Notes: generated from the letters alone by a model not told the origin. Counted from the stretch's first letter, positions 24,346 to 36,556 are shown. The stretch: 64,000 nucleotides of DNA from Dromiciops gliroides (GCF_019393635.1 NC_057867.1:5342182-5406181), one strand, 5' to 3'. Made by a program: numbers and translations.

Positions 24346-24699
24346 TTGGATAATAAGGCAGCTCCATCAAATGGGGGGGAGGCATACATTCTTATTAACA
24401 ATGTAAAGATATTTTTTTCCGTTCCAAATTTTTCTCCCCCCCTCCCTTACCTCCCCCCTCCCGAGGCCAGCAAGCACTTTGATATAGGTTATCCACTATC
24501 ATCTAACATTATATCTTTCTGCATTTGGTCCCTTCCGGGGAAAAATCAGGGGTTTGGGCCAGATATTGTCTAAAGGGTCCTTGTAACTGTTCTGGGCCTC
24601 AGTCTCTTCCTTCTAATGAGGGGGCTGTGGTTGATGTCTCCTCCGGTCCCTATTGGATATTCTGTGATCCTAAGCCCTCAGTTTCCCCATGTGTACGAT

Positions 24700-25145
24700 G
24701 GGTAACTCAGACTCTGCGCGCCGCCCCCCCCCCCTCTCTAGGCGCTGATGGTCCAGGAAATTGACCTCCCCCACCTCCTAACACCAGGCCCTTCTATTCC
24801 ATTCAAGCAGCGGTTATCAGACGCCAATTCTAGGCCAGGAAACCACCAAGATGTGAGAGACCTCCGGGTGTCCTAGAGCAGCTGCGAAAGCGCCCACGCA
24901 GCCTTCTGAGAGGGGAGGAGGAAACGGAAGTAGGTGTCAGACCTGGGGGAGGCTGAGCTGGAGAGCCCCGAGCACTTCCGGCAGGTCCTGCTGAGGGCTG
25001 CTCTAGAGAATGAGTCCATATTGGCCGGGACGGGGGGAGTTGCAGCTCTGAAGCATCGGGCGGGGCCTGGAACTAGCTCCGGGTCAAAGGGGAGGGAGAA
25101 CCAGCTGGGCCCAGCAGAGCGCATGTGCCCTACCAGCGGCCCGGT
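24700..25145. promoter_or_regulatory. CpG island; gene unknown
   Basis: CpG-rich with an ETS site gaaacggaagt at about 24921 and gagcacttccgg at about 24972. The latter 12-mer is shared with the island at 19467, which suggests related promoters. An open frame here (from a GTG near 24934) has no recognisable domain and is probably a by-product of GC content. Confidence 0.6.
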
Positions 25146-26391
25146 TTACCCTTCTGCTGGGCAACCTCGCCATACATCCCCTCCCCTTGCTCATCCTTCT
25201 CTCTCCATTGCCTTCTCCCTCGTTCTCCGTTCCAATTTTTGCCTTTGTCTCTCAGAGGGTGTCGTCTCCTCGGCAAGATACAGTGAAAGAAACTTTGCAT
25301 TTGGAGCCAGGGGTCCCAGGTTCCAATCCAGACTGTGCCCCCAACTGGGCCAAGCCAGCAGCTGAAAGATGCTGCTGATAAGGAGATTGGATTAACTTTC
25401 TCCTCAATCGGGTTCAGATCCCACCCACATAGGGAAGCCCACTGTGTTCTACTCAGGTTTGGGTGAGGATAAATTCTTCCATTAGTTTGCCCAGCCCCTC
25501 ATTAGAATAGTGCCAGCTCTTATTTTAATATTCATTCTCTCATTACTTGTTAACCAGAATCATTGCCACCTTCAGCAACACCCATTCTTCCAAGGGCACG
25601 TAAGGATTCAGTGGGTTCCATGACTGTTTGGGCATTGCAGGTGGTCACTGGCGCCTTTTATTAATGATATGCTAGCATGATTAATACAATGATTAATTAC
25701 CCAGAAATTATGTCTCCTGAATTTTTTAAATGTCACATAAGTTTATCACCTTAATGACAAATATCAAGAGTATTAAGGCCCTATAGAGGATAAATATCAC
25801 AATTATCCTAATAATAGTCTTATGAATTCCTAAGTACCCCAAACACACCCCACCACCATTTCCCCATAACAGAATAATACATCTCACTTTAGAGGAAACC
25901 ACATTATAATTTAGTTTTAGGACAAAATCAAATTGAAGTCCAGATTTACAGTCACAAAATCTCAATTTTCCCAGGGGCCTAGCTGCCAGAACCCTAAACT
26001 ACAGGGCTCATTGCTTTCAGTTAGCTCAGCTCCAATGATTTATGGGAATTGTCTCACATTCTCATTCCCTTTTGGGGGCCACGAGGCTCTCCTAAAATAT
26101 GGACATTGCAAACATAATGATATTATGAATAGATGTTTCCCCACACAAAGATTGGAGCACGTCTTTCTACTAGGACAGAATCTTAGTACACTAAACTCAA
26201 ATAATCCCATGCTGCAAAGTTATTACTATAGTTTCTACTTGGTAAATGCTGGAATATGATTGAATATTGCCAGTCTCAAATTGCTAACAGGCATCTATCT
26301 CTCTAAAAACTTTCCCATTGCATTCTTATCTCAATGAAGTAAAAAAAAATGTTTTTTAAATAAACAACCTCCTCAAACCTTTCTTTTTTTT
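25146..26391. other. Intergenic, partly AT-rich; nothing recognised
   Basis: No exon, SINE or LTR could be recognised. The central 25.5-26.3 kb is AT-rich and could be a decayed element of unknown type. Confidence 0.4.
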
Positions 26392-26703
26392 TTAGTGAGG
26401 CAATTGGGGTTAAGTGACTTGCCCAGGGTCACACAGCTAGTAAGTGTGAAGTGTCTGAGGCCGTATTTGAACTCAGGTACTCCTGAATCCAGGGCTGGTG
26501 CTCTATCCACTGCACCACCTGGCTGCCCCAAACCTCTCTAAACTTGAAAGCCTTGACTTTTTTTTTCCTGGGGCAATGAAGGTTAAGTGACTTGCCCAGG
26601 GTCACACAGCTAGTAAGTGTTAGGTGTCTGAGACTGGATTTGAACTCAGGTCCTCCTGAATCCAGGGCTGGTGCTTTATCCACTGCGCCACCTAGCTGCT
26701 CCC
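26392..26703 (-). repeat. Two adjacent marsupial SINEs
   Basis: Reverse copies at 26392-26528 and 26560-26703. The short space between them and the right flank share ccaaaccyctctaaactt / ccaaacccttgacttt-like text, consistent with successive insertions. Confidence 0.88.
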
Positions 26704-26858
26704 CAAACCCTTGACTTTCAAACACTCCATTCACACTGTGATGGTTCAAAGGGATTCCAACTTTCTTTGAATTTCCACTCAGACGTGCTTAAACCTTCCC
26801 CCTTTTCTTTTACATTGGACTTTGAGTTAAGCCTTACAAATGTCAAAACTGTCCCTTT

Positions 26859-27472
26859 TGTTATAGTGGGAAAATGGGTACGGGTTGGGGTTGGGGTTCT
26901 TGGGAATTCCTCTTTAAAGAATTACACCCTCTTGCACACAAAACTTAGTTAGAACAAGGTGATAGTTTATTTAGGGCCAAGGGAAGGGAAGGGTGGTGGG
27001 GAGGGAAACCATGAAAGAAATCCTTAGACTTTTCATGGGGAGATTTGGCATAAAGCACATGGCTCAGAGGTACCAAATCTCCTCGAACAGGAGACCAGAA
27101 GGTACTTTTATAGAGGACTGATGGGGGTGGACCATCTGCCCGTGAAAAGTTCCTTTAGTGAGAGAGGACCATCCCCCACTGGTGGTAGCTGGGGGAATTG
27201 GGTGAGCAGTGAAGGACCATCCCCCACTGGTAGTGACTAAAGGAATTGGGTGAGGGGTGGCTATGGATCCCTCTTCAGGACACAAAGGCCGCAGCCACAC
27301 CCAAACTTATCTCCCCAGGATAAGGGAGACCAGAATGAAGGGTAGGAATCCCAAGCTAGCTCAGTCCGATTTGGTTCCTCTAGGCGTTATCTGTCCTCTG
27401 GTTTAGTTTCTCAAGGAGAAGATTCCTCAGTGTGCCCCAGAGAAATTCTGGGGTGCTCTGCGCCCCATGACA
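26859..27472 (-). mobile_element. ERV solo LTR, family 2
   Basis: On the minus strand it runs from TGTCATGGGG to ACTATAACA, with an exact 4-bp target duplication, cttt, at 26855-26858 and 27473-27476. It has a TATAAAAG box (plus positions near 27108) and an AATAAA signal (near 26970). The upstream U3 carries two 48-bp direct repeats (plus 27165-27212 and 27213-27260), resembling the enhancer repeats of gammaretroviral LTRs. No internal retroviral sequence flanks it. Confidence 0.9.
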
Positions 27473-27660
27473 CTTTCCTGTGCCCCCCAATTCCATAGTA
27501 TACATTATCTTTGCATTGCTCTTTATTTCCATCTCATCTTCATGTTCCAATCATATCCCAGTCTCACACTCCACTGAATCTCTCCTGTACACATTTTCTT
27601 ATACTGTACCAATTCATTGCAAAACTTTTGCATTTATAATTGTATAGTCCAACTCAATTT

Positions 27661-27805
27661 TTTTTTTAGAGAGGCAATTGGGGTTAAGTGACTTGCCCAG
27701 GGTCACACAGCTACTTAAGTGTTAAGTGTCTGAGGCCAAATTTGAACTCAGGTCCTCCTGAATCCAGGGCCGGTGCTTTATCCACTGCGCCACTTAGCCG
27801 CCCCT
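27661..27805 (-). repeat. Marsupial MIR-core SINE
   Basis: Reverse copy flanked by caattttttt on both sides. Confidence 0.88.
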
Positions 27806-27966
27806 CAATTTTTTTTAGGTGACTTTGCTTCTAATTTATCTAAACAATTCAGTTCTGTTGAAACATCCACAGGAAAAAAATGCAGAGGTAAGGTAAAAGA
27901 TGTATCTAAGATTACATTTTCACCTGATAGGGCAAACATTTTTTGTCTTTGCTACTGAATTTAAAA

Positions 27967-28577
27967 TGTCTTAATTGCTATTTTCATATAATGTTAGCCC
28001 TAGAAAGCTGCACACCTCTTCCTCTCCTCACCAACAAAAACAATCCACTAATATATTTGAGCATTTACAAAATTATTCAAACCATGATTTGGAAATGTTA
28101 AGGGCTGTTACAGGGAATTGCCCTGTTTTTCAGAAACACCATCCTCAAAGCCCTCAGCAGGCCCTGAATGTGTCAAGGACGAAGCCCCCCCCCCCCCAGC
28201 TGAGATTCTTTGTTGTGTGTCCTTGGGAGGCAAGACAGGCACCAGCTGGTCTGTTCCAGGCTGGGATACTGCTTGTGCAGCTGGAGCCTTCTGCAGATAA
28301 GGGGACCCTCCTGTCTTCCTAGTTTAGTAGTTCCCAAGGGGAAAGAATACTTGACCCTACTCCTCACCTCACAAGTGGTTCTGATGTCCTAGGCCTCACT
28401 GTTCCCCTCCCATGTTATACAACTTCCTGGTATCCCTCCCTCCCTTTGTCCTGCTATTATAAAAGTGTAAACTTCGGTAAAAACTTTGAGCCTGTTGGGT
28501 TCCCATGCATATTCATTTCTCTTGGAATAAACCTGGTTTTCCCATAAGTCTCATGATGTTGCAATTTCCTTTTGACA
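27967..28577 (+). mobile_element. ERV-type solo LTR, family 3
   Basis: Proposed ends TGTC...GACA form an inverted repeat, and aaaa flanks both sides (27963-27966, 28578-28581). A TATAAAAG box lies at about 28457 and ggAATAAAcc at about 28526. Length is 611 bp, like the other LTRs here. The low-complexity target duplication makes the ends less certain than the LTR call. Confidence 0.65.
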
Positions 28578-28865
28578 AAAATCTGCAGTAGGGATTACAT
28601 TTCAGTTGCAAAATTAGTCTAATTAATTGACAATACCACAAATTACTGCAGACTGGGGAAAAGAATTTCTTTTCTTTCTTACCTGTCTTCTTCTCTGCTA
28701 CTTCAAACTGGCCAGGGTTGAGAAGACCTAGAAGAGGACTGTCTTGCAGTTTTTCCTTCTCTCTCCTGAAAGTCTGATGAGACGCTCAGTGGAAATAAGT
28801 CCCTGTTTATTAAGAAGGAGAGGTGAGCATCGGAATTGTAGCACATCACAGAGAGCTCTTTTAGT
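28578..28865. other. Intergenic; nothing recognised
   Basis: No known repeat or exon was recognised. Confidence 0.4.
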
Positions 28866-29110
28866 CATATTGTTGTTGTTTAGCCTCTGTCAAGTCCAAC
28901 TCTTCATGACCCAATGAACCTTATTGTCCATGAGGTTTTCTTGGCAAAGAAATTGGAGTGGTTTGACATTTTCTTCTCCAGTGAACTAAGGCAAACAGCA
29001 TTAAGTGACTTGCCCAGGGTCACACAACTAATAAGTATCTAAGGCCACATGTGAACTCAGGTCTTCCTGATTCCAGGTCCAGTCAGCCGATGAGCCATCT
29101 AGGTGCCCAC
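28866..29110 (-). repeat. Long MIR-core SINE
   Basis: Reverse long form: gttgttgtttagcctctg tail, tcttggcaaagaaattggag, and the gacttgcccagggtcacac core. Confidence 0.82.
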
Positions 29111-30252
29111 TTTTATGTATAAGATTTTAATTTTTTAAACATGACCATCTTCTATGATGCAGGCCACTTACGAGAAGCTAATACCAAATGAAGGCATCAG
29201 CATAAGCTTCACCACCATTCCAAGCTCCCTAAACTTGCTCTAGTTTATTGCTTTCCCACCCTTTTCTTGGGACAAGTTAGGGAAGTGTATTGTGTCAAGA
29301 GTTGAGACCAGGACCCCAGCTCCCCATCTGCATAAGGGTGTGGAGCTTTCTGATGATCAACACTTATAGACACATCTGTAGAGAAGGGAACCTAAACAAT
29401 TGGTGGAGAGCCTGTTTTTCCATTTTAGGGCAGACTTTTTGATTCTCAGAATCTATCCAAATGTGTCCATAAGATATTTCATAAAGGTATTCGTTTTCTT
29501 TAGCCAATCTAAACCCACATGTTGTTCAAATCAAAGGATTCTTCTCAGGGCCAAGGATATCTAGACTCTCACATTAATCCTGTCCAAACATTTTCACAAA
29601 TTTTAAAACTTAGCTTTAGATAATCTGAAAGGAATCTTCCAATTCTCCAGGAGACAACCCATGGGGGGGGGTGTCTTTAAAAGAAACAGACTGACTAGAT
29701 TCCATACGTTAAAGTAAAATTTTTTACCAGGAATATTTAAACCAGAATCTGAGGGACCCAAAAGAAGAATTATTTTGAAACCAAATTAATAAACCAAATT
29801 CCAACTCACTGAAACCAACTTGCTGAAACCAATTAACAGAAGCCCCTCAAAATAAATTATGTCAGTCCGAAGCTTTGTTGGTGGTTGTGGCAACAACATT
29901 GTAAAATAAATAACTGAGACAGTAAACAGAAAGAATGAGCTCCCCAGATGACTTTGGACCCATCCTCAATATGACAAAGAGGTATATGCCGATGGGCGTT
30001 CTGCCCAGGGTCACTTAACCAGTGAGGAACCAGAACCAGACCAGAAAGGGGATCTCTGAATATCCAACTTCAGTGCTTTATACCACAGCAGAGCCATCCA
30101 ACCAGGACCACCTAACAGTGGGCAGCACCACAGCACCAGACCCCTTTGGGGTTGAACCAGAGACAATGGCCACAACACAGACGAGTCTCTTGCTTCTGTG
30201 TCTGCAGAAAAAGGAGGCAAACAGGGCACAAGGTTTGTTAAAATTGTCCTAC
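29111..30252. other. Intergenic, A-rich; possible decayed ERV interior
   Basis: An A-rich stretch at 29400-30240 has no open frame with a recognisable domain. Its composition resembles untranslated ERV or LINE material, but no motif proves it. Confidence 0.3.
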
Positions 30253-30402
30253 TTGGGGCAGCTAGGTGGTGCACTGGATAGAGCACTGACCCTGGATTCA
30301 GGAGGACCTGAGTTCAAACCCAGCCTCAGACACTTGGCATTTACTTGCTGTGTGACCTTGGGCAAGTCACTTAAACCTCATTGCCCCCACCCAAAAAAAA
30401 AA
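30253..30402 (+). repeat. Marsupial MIR-core SINE
   Basis: Plus copy flanked by aattgtcctacttg and aattgtcctgcttg. Confidence 0.9.
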
Positions 30403-31188
30403 TTGTCCTGCTTGTTAAAATCTAGTTTTTCTGTCCAGCTCTTGCTTTACATATCTGAACCGCAGTGCCTCGCTCATCTGTATGTCCACCTTGTTCTGGT
30501 GGCTACCAGACTAACCACCCCCTCCAGTTTCAAGAGACTCATTATTCAAATGCAAGAGACAAAACAACACCTAGCAGTACCCAGAACACACACAGAAGGT
30601 AGAGATGTACCTGCCCTTTTGTGATCTGGATGACTCAGCTGGGTTTTCCCCCTTCAAATCTCCCAGGTAAATATAAGCATGTACACAGAGGAGAACTTCT
30701 GAAGGGGAAGGCCCAGTCTTTTCAAACTTCCTGCTTAGCCTTTCATGGCCACCAAATCTGTTATGTGAGAAATAGCTCCTCTCTGAGTTCATGCAGTCCT
30801 TAACACATGCCAAAATAGAGCGATGACAGTGCAGAAACTATAAAAGGAAAAACCGAGCTTTTATCATGCTTAAGGACAGGTTTGATCTCAGACCAAAAAA
30901 TAAAGCTGAACCCAGGTTAGGATTCAAATCAAGTCTCTTATAGACAAAATTAAGTCAGTGACAGAGACAGAATTCGTTCACATGACACGATCTTGTATAT
31001 TCCTCTTAGACCATAAAAACTAAAGACATTCATAATCCCAAGGTTCCTTCAACATCTTAAAAGTTGAACAAATTTAAAATTTAGTCAAACTGAGTCAAAA
31101 TCTCATACACACTCAAATTGAGTGTGTGTATGCATGCATGTGTGGGTGTGTGTTTATGTGCTTATGTGGTTTTTTTTTGTTTTGTTTT
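30403..31188. other. Intergenic; nothing recognised
   Basis: There is a tataaaagg at about 30841 and an aaaaaataaag at about 30897, which could be remnants of an LTR promoter and polyadenylation signal, but no LTR ends were found. A short gtgtgtgt/atgcatgc tract lies near 31120-31160. Confidence 0.3.
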
Positions 31189-31329
31189 TTTAAGTGAGGC
31201 AATTGGGGTTAAGTGACTTGCCCAGGGTCACACAGCTAGTAAGTGTCAAGTGTCTGAGGCCAGATTTGAACTCAGGTCCTCCTGACTCCAGGGCCCGTGC
31301 TCTATCCACTGCGCCACCTAGCTGCCCCT
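31189..31329 (-). repeat. Marsupial MIR-core SINE
   Basis: Reverse full-length copy with a T-rich lead. Confidence 0.9.
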
Positions 31330-31504
31330 ACCCATGCTGTTTTTAATGGAACAGGTGTTAAATGTGTGCTCACATTAAACCACAAGCTGGCTTTCTGTAG
31401 CCTCCCTGGTTGCCATATAGTTAATACACAGGCCCTTGTTCTCTGGGGGCTCCAGGACAGCCCTTCAGATACTGTTAACCAAGTCCTGACAAAATATAAA
31501 CTAG

Positions 31505-31890
31505 AAATACAAAAATAGAAATGACAAGCAGGATGACTTCCGAAAGGCCTGGAAAGACATGTATGAACTGATGCATAGTGAAGTGAGCAGAACCAAGAGA
31601 CAGAACCAAGACAATCCCAGATGAACCATACTATCCACCTCCAAAGAAAGAACTGATATTGATGGAACAGACTGAAGCAGGCTATTTTCTACTTTCTTTC
31701 ATTTTGTTTTTCTTTTAATCAAGTTTGCTTGTACAAGACAACAAACATGGTCATGTTTTACATAACCATACAAGTCTAACCCATATCTGATTGTTTGCTG
31801 CCTCAGGGAGGGAAAGAGGGATAAAAATTGGAACCCAAAACTATAAAGCAAAATGTTTCCTCTTTAAAAATAAATAAATAAAAACAACCA
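31505..31890 (+). repeat. LINE-type interspersed repeat, 3' end
   Basis: Text ggcctggaaagacatgtatg, agtgaagtgagcagaacc, and a closing aatttggaacy-like region with a polyA-like taaataaataaa tail. This is a familiar marsupial repeat; whether L1 or another LINE class I cannot say. A related 3' end occurs at 40448-40620. Confidence 0.55.
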
Positions 31891-32264
31891 AAAAGAGATT
31901 TAAAAAAAGAAATATAAAAATATAAAGTGCATAGAAACCCAGACAACAGGACTTGGACCTACCTCCTTGAAATTTTCAGGAAAGAACTTTCCGGGCCTGT
32001 CAGAAAGTATGCAATAAGTAGTGTGTCGGCAAATCTTGTTCAAAATTGTAGTGTTTAAAAAGGACATTGTGATGAAAGGGTTATCAAATCTGTCTCCAAC
32101 AGGTCTGGAGTGGGTGGAGTCAAAGCAGGCCTGGCTTGGGCAGATGCTCACTCAGCTGGCCCTGGGCAAGGGGCCAACACTAGCTAACCTTGGGCAAATC
32201 TCATCACTTAGATTAAGGAGATGGACTTAATTTTCTTGAATGTCCCTACTTCTTATTTAGTTTT

Positions 32265-32396
32265 TGTGGGGCCATGGGGGTTAAGTGACTTGCCCAGGGT
32301 CACACAGCTAGTGTCAAGTGTCTGAGGCCAGATTTGAACTCAGGTCCTCCTGAATACAGGGCTGGTACTTTATCCACTGGGCCACCTAGCTGCCCC
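32265..32396 (-). repeat. Marsupial MIR-core SINE
   Basis: Reverse copy, slightly shortened in the agctag-tgtcaag region. Confidence 0.88.
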
Positions 32397-32404
32397 CACC
32401 TATT

Positions 32405-32512
32405 CCTTCTTTCTTTCTTTCTTTCTTTCTTATTTATTCATTCATTCATTCATTCATTTATTTATCTTTATTTATTTGTTTGTTTGTTTGTTTGTTTGTT
32501 TATTTATTTATT
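32405..32512. repeat. Compound tetranucleotide array
   Basis: Successive TTTC, TTCA, TTTA, TTTG and TTTA units. It lies at the T-tail side of the SINE at 32513-32651 and probably grew from that tail. Confidence 0.92.
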
Positions 32513-32651
32513 TTTGGTGAGGCGACTGGGGTTAAGTGACTTGCCCAGGGTCACACAGCTAGTAAGTGTTAAGTGTCTGAGGCTGGATTTGAACTCAGAT
32601 CCTGCTGAATCCAGGACCAGTACTCTATCCACTGCGCCACCTCGCTGCCCC
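32513..32651 (-). repeat. Marsupial MIR-core SINE
   Basis: Reverse full-length copy. Confidence 0.88.
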
Positions 32652-32994
32652 ATTACTTTTTTTAATTGTTTCGTTTTAAAATTTTGAGCTTGATGAATAC
32701 CCCCTCCAAAAGAAGCCCTCTACCCCAAGCCATTTCTATGTATAGCCCTTCTAGTTCTGTCTAGTTCTGATCATAAGTCATTTCCTCTCTCCAGGCCTCA
32801 GTTTTCCCTTTGTCTGATAAAAGGATTGGACACATTACTGGAGGTCTAGCCATTCTATCAGCTCCCATGAGTGCAGTCAGTGTGTTTGTGCAGACAACTA
32901 GCAGATCTATTTATCAGTAGGAGGGAAGGGGGTCCATGGGTTTAGAATGTTGTGAAAGATGCTGGCTGGTCTTGCTTAACTCTTTTTTTTTGTT

Positions 32995-33141
32995 TTTTGT
33001 TTTGTTTTGTGGGATGAGGGTTAAGTGACTTGCCCAGGGTCACACAGCTAGTGAGTGTCAAGTGTCTGAGGCTGGATTTGAACACAGGTCCTCCTGAATC
33101 CAGGACCGGTGCTTTATCCACTGCACCACCAAGCTGCCCCC
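32995..33141 (-). repeat. Marsupial MIR-core SINE
   Basis: Reverse copy flanked by cttgcttaactcttttt and cttgcttagctcttttt. Confidence 0.9.
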
Positions 33142-33309
33142 TTGCTTAGCTCTTTTTATGCTTACAAAGTACAGTTCAAAGGGGAAGACTATAAAAAGGA
33201 TTAAGAAAACTTTTAAAAATAAAGTTCTTTACTAAAAAAAATACAGCCTCCTCTGCCTGGCACTTCGGGCTCCTCAGGGTCTGATCCACCCTGTCTGTCC
33301 TGGGTGATT

Positions 33310-34115
33310 AAACGCCATTATTGGTCAGGTACTCTGCTAGAGACAGCTGGTCTTAAGTCATTCTCTTTCCCCCAAACCCTGTCTTCCCTTCCCTATTACT
33401 GTCTAGGGCAACACTCTCCTCCCAGTCCCTCAGGCCCTCACCTAGGTGTCATCCTGAATTCTTCTCACTCTCTTTCACCCCCAACCCCTATCCAAGCTGT
33501 GGCCAAGGCCTGTTAATCTCATCTTTGCAGTATCTCTCTTCTAACACTGAACCCACCCTGGTGCAGGCCCTCTTCACCACATACCTAGACTACCTACCTC
33601 CTTTCTTCATTCAGCCACCAAAGTGACCTTCTTATAGTACAGATAGGACTGTATCACTCTACTACTCAAGAAACTCCAGTGGTTCCCTATTGCCACCAGG
33701 AGTGAAAATAAAATGCTCACTGTTTGATGTTCAAAGCCTCTTTCTCCCTTTCCAGTGTACAACCCAACACATACTCTCTGATCCAGCGACTCTGGCCTCC
33801 TGGCTGTCCCATTAATAAGAAACTATAGCTCTTGGCTCTGGCTGGACCCCAGGCCTGGAACACTCTTCCTACTGTCTCCTTCCTGCCTCCCCTGGTTTCC
33901 TTTTACGTCCCAGTTAAAATGCCTCCTTCTAAAGGAAGCCTTTCTTTATTTCAGCGCCTTTCCTCTCTTTATTTTTCCTGTATTTAGCTTGTTTGTACAT
34001 AGTTGTTTGATTGTTGTCTCCCCTGCTAAATTGTAAGCTCGTTTCAGACAGGGATTGTTTTGTGCCCTAGTGCTTAGGACGATGTCTACCATACAGTAGG
34101 CTCTAAATAAATGTT
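33310..34115 (+). repeat. L2 LINE 3' region
   Basis: Characteristic L2 phrases: ttcattcagccaccaaagtg, actctctgatccagcgactc, ttgtttgtacatagttg, ending agtaggctctaaataaatg. Confidence 0.78.
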
Positions 34116-34214
34116 TGCTGGCTGAGTGGCCGACTGTTCCAATTGTTCTAGGTCCCACTTCCATGTATTTTCACAGACTCTCCCTTGCATGTGGAATGCA
34201 TTTCCTCCTCATTT

Positions 34215-34470
34215 CCACTTCTTGGGTCCTGGGCACGAAGGGTGGCACAGTACATTGAATGGTGGGCATTAGGTCAGGGAAACCTGAGTTCAAATCCGAT
34301 TTCAGGCACAGACTAGCTGTATAACCCTAGACAAGCCTCTTAGTTTCCTTGCCCATAAAATGAGAATGATAATAGCATCTGCCTCCCAGGGTTGCTGTGA
34401 GGATCAAATTAGGTAAAACACATGTTAGCTGCAATTACTACTACTGCTGCTACTACTACCACCACCACCA
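34215..34470 (+). repeat. MIR with a trinucleotide tail
   Basis: MIR text (gggttgctgtgaggatcaaa) runs into an imperfect ACT/GCT/ACC trinucleotide tract at 34435-34470. Confidence 0.7.
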
Positions 34471-35539
34471 TTCAAGCTTCAACTCACTTGCCACTTCCTA
34501 CGGGAAGCCTTTCCTGATTCCTTTAGTTGTTAGTATTTTCTCCCTTTTCAAACTGTTTTGCATTTAATTGTTTACATGGTGTGTGTCTCCCCTTCAACAG
34601 CATATAAACTCCTTCAGAAAAGATATTTGTTCCCATTTTGTCTCCTTTGTCTGATTTGTAGTGAGTGCCTAAGCAGCAGTTGCTGAATTCAGAAGAGTGA
34701 GGCAGTGTGTATTCTGGCTTTGGAACCAGAATCAATGAGATCTCGTTTGTAAAGTGCTCAGCACAGTGGCAGGCCGTGGAGGTGCTTAACCAAGGCCTGC
34801 TCCCTTGCACTTGTTATCTCCAGAAGTGGCTTGGACAAGCTGTCTGCTCAGGACAGTCCCAACTCTGCATTCCACGTATCTCATGTGATCATCATTAGCT
34901 ATTTGAAATACTGGGGAGGTCTGGGTAGGGAGAACTTACCATAGCATCCCCATGGGAGGAGCTAAGGCATTCGGGCCAGCCTCAGCTAATCCTAGGGGAA
35001 AGGTCCCTATCCTTACTGATCCAGGATGTCCCCAGATCTCAGAGGAAGCATTGATGCTCTGGGGGAGGGACGGGCACCCGGAAGTAGAAGAACAGAGGGA
35101 GGTGATGGGCTCAGAGGAAAGGCAAGAAAAGGGGACATGGGTGGAGATAATGGAATCCTTTGCTTTCTGGAGCCCCCCCCCCCCGCCCCGCCTTCCAGGC
35201 AGTTCCCCAAAGCAGTGAATTACCTGTGAATGACGTAGAGGGAAGAAAGCAGCAGCAGCAGGATGCACACCCTGACTGCAATCGTGTAAATTAAAAAAAC
35301 AAAACACTAAAGGGTTCTGGGTAGCAGATACTGAGTCACCCCTCCTCTTAGTGGAGAGATGGGGGTCTGTGGGTGCAGAATGCTGCAGACAAGGCCAGAC
35401 TAGGCTGCGTGGTCGGTCTGGCTGGGGAGGAACGGATACAGCTGTAGAGTAAGACCTAGAAGCATCAAGGAAAAGGGGAGCCTGGAGGCAGGCTTGGATG
35501 AGGCGCCCACCTCTGACTGGCCATGGGCCGTTACAGGTC
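34471..35539. other. Intergenic; L2-like scrap, otherwise nothing
   Basis: 34480-34680 resembles an L2 3' end (gggaagcctttcctgattcc). The rest lacks recognisable features. A long minus-strand open frame (34936-35679) has no domain and partly overlaps the CpG island. Confidence 0.4.
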
Positions 35540-36340
35540 CTCTGGGCCTCAGTTTGCCCATTTGTACATAAGAGGCGGGGTGGGAGGGGGCCAGGCGAGG
35601 GGAGGAGGGGGAAGCTGGTGGCCTCTGGGATTTTTGAGGGGGCGGGCCTGCAGGGAAGCGGAAGCTTGGAGGGAGCCAATGCCGCCCCGGGGTCGGCCCG
35701 AGTCGCCGGAAGTCTCGCCTGCTAGCCCTGCCCCATCTCCCGACCCGAGGAGAGAAGCGCCAGCGTGGCCACACCGGACCCGCGTAGGAGACAGAGGCGG
35801 TTCTCTAGCCCCGGGCCAATCGTAGATCCAGAGGGAAGATGCGTCTGCGCAGCCGCGAAGGCCCGCCCCTGCGCAGCCGCGCCAGCGCGCACCATCGAGA
35901 GGCACGCTCCTCCCGGCGAGCCTAGAGCGGCCCGACCGGAAGTGCCCCTCCCTCTCCCGCCGGAAGGACGTGGCGCCGCTGTCTTGTCCTCTCTGGGGGC
36001 TGCCACTGAACTTTGAGCGAGTGTCCGTAAACCAGCTAGGCAATGTGGTTCTTCGCCAGCCCTGGGCCGGCACCTCGGAGCCGCCCTGCCTGCTCCTCCT
36101 GCCCCCACTCGTTCCCAGTGCCTCGCTGGGCTCACTTCCTGCTCTCCTCAAACTCCTGCCTCTCTCACGGGCTGTTTTCCCATCTGTAAAATGACAGGAT
36201 AACACTAGGTGGGGCTCCTCTGGAAGCCTCGGGCTGTAGGCCAACTTACCCGGCTCTTTGATGGGACAAGGTCTCTGGGCCTCCGGAAAGTGAACAAGTT
36301 CGATTGGGTGGACTCGGGGACACGCCGCGTCACCGAGCGT
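35540..36340. promoter_or_regulatory. Large CpG island with ETS and NRF1-like sites
   Basis: Very CpG-dense from about 35,560 to 36,020. ETS sites are gccggaagtctcg at about 35706 and gaccggaagtgcc at about 35934. NRF1-like ctgcgcagccgcg motifs occur twice, at about 35846 and 35869. This looks like a strong, possibly bidirectional, TATA-less promoter. No exon of a recognisable gene was identified beside it. Confidence 0.7.
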
Positions 36341-36433
36341 CAAAGCTGGGAAGGACCCTGGCGTTCATCTCCTCATCTCAGATTAAAGCCCCAGGCCCAG
36401 AAGGGAGAATTCTCGAGTCACACTTAAAGATTC

Positions 36434-36556
36434 TTGGGGGCAGCTGGGTGGCGCAGTGGAGGACTCCTGAGTTCAAATCCAGCCTCAGACACTTGACATT
36501 TACTAGCTGTGTGACCCTGGGCAAGTCACTTAACCCCCATTGCCCTGCCAAAAAAT
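36434..36556 (+). repeat. Marsupial SINE with internal deletion
   Basis: Head gggcagctgggtggcgcag, but the segment with caccggccctggattcagg is missing. Core and A tail are intact. Confidence 0.85.

Noticed and set aside
34936-36343. Long open frames over the CpG island and just before it (for example 247 and 264 codons, minus strand).
   Set aside because: They follow GC content, overlap each other in several frames, use non-ATG starts and contain no recognisable domain.
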